NCBI GenBank assembly: GCA_007571095.1
Contig: RKSB01000065.1
Location: forward strand, 1 to 5,847
Reading direction: 5' to 3'
From: K189A clade bacterium
GTDB lineage: Bacteria > Pseudomonadota > Gammaproteobacteria > Pseudomonadales > Azotimanducaceae
DNA: 5,847 bases
The notes beneath the pieces are model-generated. The model was not told the origin of the DNA. It saw only the letters and a list, made by a program, of their open reading frames with translations, and ran no database searches. Every line of letters starts with the position of its first letter. Position 1 is the stretch's first letter. Positions 5,845 to 5,847 of this stretch are shown here, piece by piece. The position numbers were made by a program, and so were the translations under genes.

Positions 5845-5847
5845 GTC

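Overview
This window looks like chromosomal DNA from a proteobacterium, most likely a gammaproteobacterium. The support is a RibB carrying a decayed RibA-like domain (the RibBX type known from Proteobacteria), a LonA that lines up almost residue for residue with the E. coli enzyme at its motifs, and a TatD-type start. Coding density is high and GC looks moderate. There is no mobile element, CRISPR array, tRNA or rRNA. The genus cannot be read from the sequence.

Left arm, minus strand (1-1217): a ribB/ribBX gene for the 3,4-dihydroxy-2-butanone 4-phosphate branch of riboflavin synthesis, then after 50 bp the first 26 codons of a TatD-family metal-dependent hydrolase that leaves the window at base 1. 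Middle (1218-1493): a 276-bp divergent intergenic region with a fair candidate promoter for ribB and weaker signals for lon.

Right arm, plus strand (1494-5844): a tightly packed four-gene run. It holds lon, a QueD/6-pyruvoyl-tetrahydropterin-synthase (PTPS)-like protein, a short-chain dehydrogenase/reductase (SDR), and a membrane protein of the VUT/YhhQ queuosine-precursor-transporter family. lon overlaps the PTPS gene by 23 bp, the PTPS and SDR genes share a GTGA overlap, and the SDR and transporter genes are 13 bp apart. This strongly suggests one operon with coupled translation.

The most interesting part is the PTPS-like/SDR/VUT trio behind lon. The PTPS-like protein keeps the three zinc histidines of its family but has lost the usual catalytic Cys and His, and probably the Glu. 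It also has a long insertion. It is probably not an ordinary QueD. Paired with an NADPH-type SDR it could carry out an uncharacterised pterin reaction, while the VUT protein points to import of a deazapurine (preQ0/preQ1-like) compound. The lon gene sits outside the usual clpP-clpX-lon-hup neighbourhood, so it may be a second, specialised Lon. These functional links are inferences from gene order and residues, not demonstrated facts.
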